Below are positions 14,610 to 15,209 of a stretch of 15,209 nucleotides of DNA, piece by piece; the stretch's first letter is position 1; each line of letters starts with the position of its first letter. Both the position numbers and the translations under genes were made by a program. Under the pieces are notes generated by a model. That model worked only from the letters and a program-made list of their open reading frames with translations, was not told the DNA's origin and searched no databases. Source of the DNA: an uncultured Actinomycetes bacterium. Its GTDB lineage: Bacteria > Actinomycetota > Actinomycetes > Nanopelagicales > Nanopelagicaceae. The stretch covers positions 1-15,209 of the forward strand of contig CAIPQX010000059.1 in assembly GCA_903867285.1 (NCBI GenBank), given 5' to 3'.

Positions 14610-15209
14610 AGAAGATATTTTTTGCAGGTGCAGGAACTGCGGGGCATGTTGAACCTGCACTCGCGGTTGCGCGCTGGTTTAAAGAGAACCACCCCGAAAT
14701 TGAATCGCATTTTCTTGGAACTCAAGATGGAGTCGAAAATACCCTGGTGCCTGCCGCTGGCTTCGCCCTGCATCTGGTCGACAAAGTTCCCTTTCCACGA
14801 CGGCTCAGCAAGGATCTGCTGATATGGCCGTGGAAGTTTAAGAAGGCGCTCCGCCAAACAAGAGAGATATTGACAGAGGCAGACCTCGTCATTGGATTCG
14901 GTGGTTACGTTGCAGCGCCGGCATATCTCAGCGCGCGACGGGCAGGGATTCCGATCGTGGCACACGAGGCGAATGCCAAGATGGGCATGGCTAATAAATT
15001 GGGCCGCCGTTGTGGCGCCATCATGCTCCGTGCTTTCGGAGAAGATTCACCAGAACGAGTGGGCATCCCTTTGCGCAATGAGATCGTCGTACTTGCTACC
15101 TTGGATCCTGCCGCGCGACGTCTCGCACGAGCAGAAGCGTTGCGCTCCCTGAACTTCGATCCGCAAAGCAAAACTATCTTGGTCTTTGGTGGATCCTTAG
15201 GTTCGATGA
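14606..15209 (+). CDS. murG: UDP-GlcNAc:lipid I GlcNAc transferase MurG, 3'-truncated by the window edge
   Basis: Membrane-associated GT-B glycosyltransferase that converts lipid I to lipid II. The gene starts at GTG 14606, overlapping the ftsW TGA (GTGA); the frame stays open to the right edge, giving 201 visible residues. The N-terminus KKIFFAGAGTAGHVEPALA (2-20) is the MurG glycine-rich loop containing TAGH. FGGYVAAPAYLSARRAGIP (98-116) and HEANAKMGMANKLG (120-133) are further family motifs. The last residues, LVFGGSLGS, are the start of the second nucleotide-sugar motif (usually GGSxGA). An ATG at 14622 lies in another frame and does not encode this protein. The UDP-GlcNAc-binding C-terminal half lies beyond the window. 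Confidence 0.95.
   Translation, partial: MKKIFFAGAGTAGHVEPALAVARWFKENHPEIESHFLGTQDGVENTLVPAAGFALHLVDKVPFPRRLSKDLLIWPWKFKKALRQTREILTEADLVIGFGGYVAAPAYLSARRAGIPIVAHEANAKMGMANKLGRRCGAIMLRAFGEDSPERVGIPLRNEIVVLATLDPAARRLARAEALRSLNFDPQSKTILVFGGSLGSM

Noticed and set aside
14534..14965. A 143-codon open frame on the minus strand across the ftsW-murG junction
   Set aside because: It is antisense to two well-supported genes, and its cysteine-rich sequence resembles no family I recognise.

Overview
The window looks like chromosomal DNA of an actinobacterium of moderate GC (roughly half G+C by eye). The reasons are a small two-helix DUF3040 membrane protein next to dinB and just outside the division and cell wall (dcw) cluster, actinobacterial-type protein sequences throughout, and GTG/TTG starts. 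MurE carries the DNPR motif, so the peptidoglycan is probably of the meso-diaminopimelate type. Moderate GC would fit a freshwater planktonic lineage such as Nanopelagicales, but that placement is a guess.

Layout. Positions 1-1132 hold the 3' part of dinB (DNA polymerase IV), on the + strand. A DUF3040 membrane protein follows (1185-1538, +). A minus-strand operon of an ABC-2 type exporter occupies 1539-4139, transcribed as ATPase, permease A, permease B; its last stop codon abuts the DUF3040 stop codon. A 204-bp divergent regulatory region (4140-4343) precedes mraZ and holds a striking 10-bp-periodic array of TGG boxes. From 4344 to the right edge lies the dcw cluster on the + strand: mraZ, rsmH, an ftsL-like gene, ftsI, murE, murF, mraY, murD, ftsW, and murG cut off by the window edge. 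From rsmH onward every junction is an overlap or direct abutment, so the genes are almost certainly one translationally coupled transcription unit.

How the genes work together. MurD, MurE and MurF build the UDP-MurNAc-pentapeptide in the cytoplasm. MraY moves phospho-MurNAc-pentapeptide to undecaprenyl phosphate (lipid I), and MurG adds GlcNAc (lipid II). FtsW polymerises glycan at the septum, FtsI cross-links it, and the FtsL-like protein belongs to the divisome scaffold that activates them. RsmH methylates 16S rRNA, and MraZ is the cluster's transcriptional regulator, probably acting on the box array upstream of its own gene. The exporter genes look unrelated to the dcw pathway, but they share the regulatory region.

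No stretch over 300 bp lacks a gene. I saw no tRNA, rRNA, CRISPR array, insertion sequence or other mobile element. The content is mostly a conserved housekeeping locus. The parts most worth a second look are the extended MraZ-box array, a perfect hairpin between mraZ and rsmH, and the exporter operon facing the dcw promoter.
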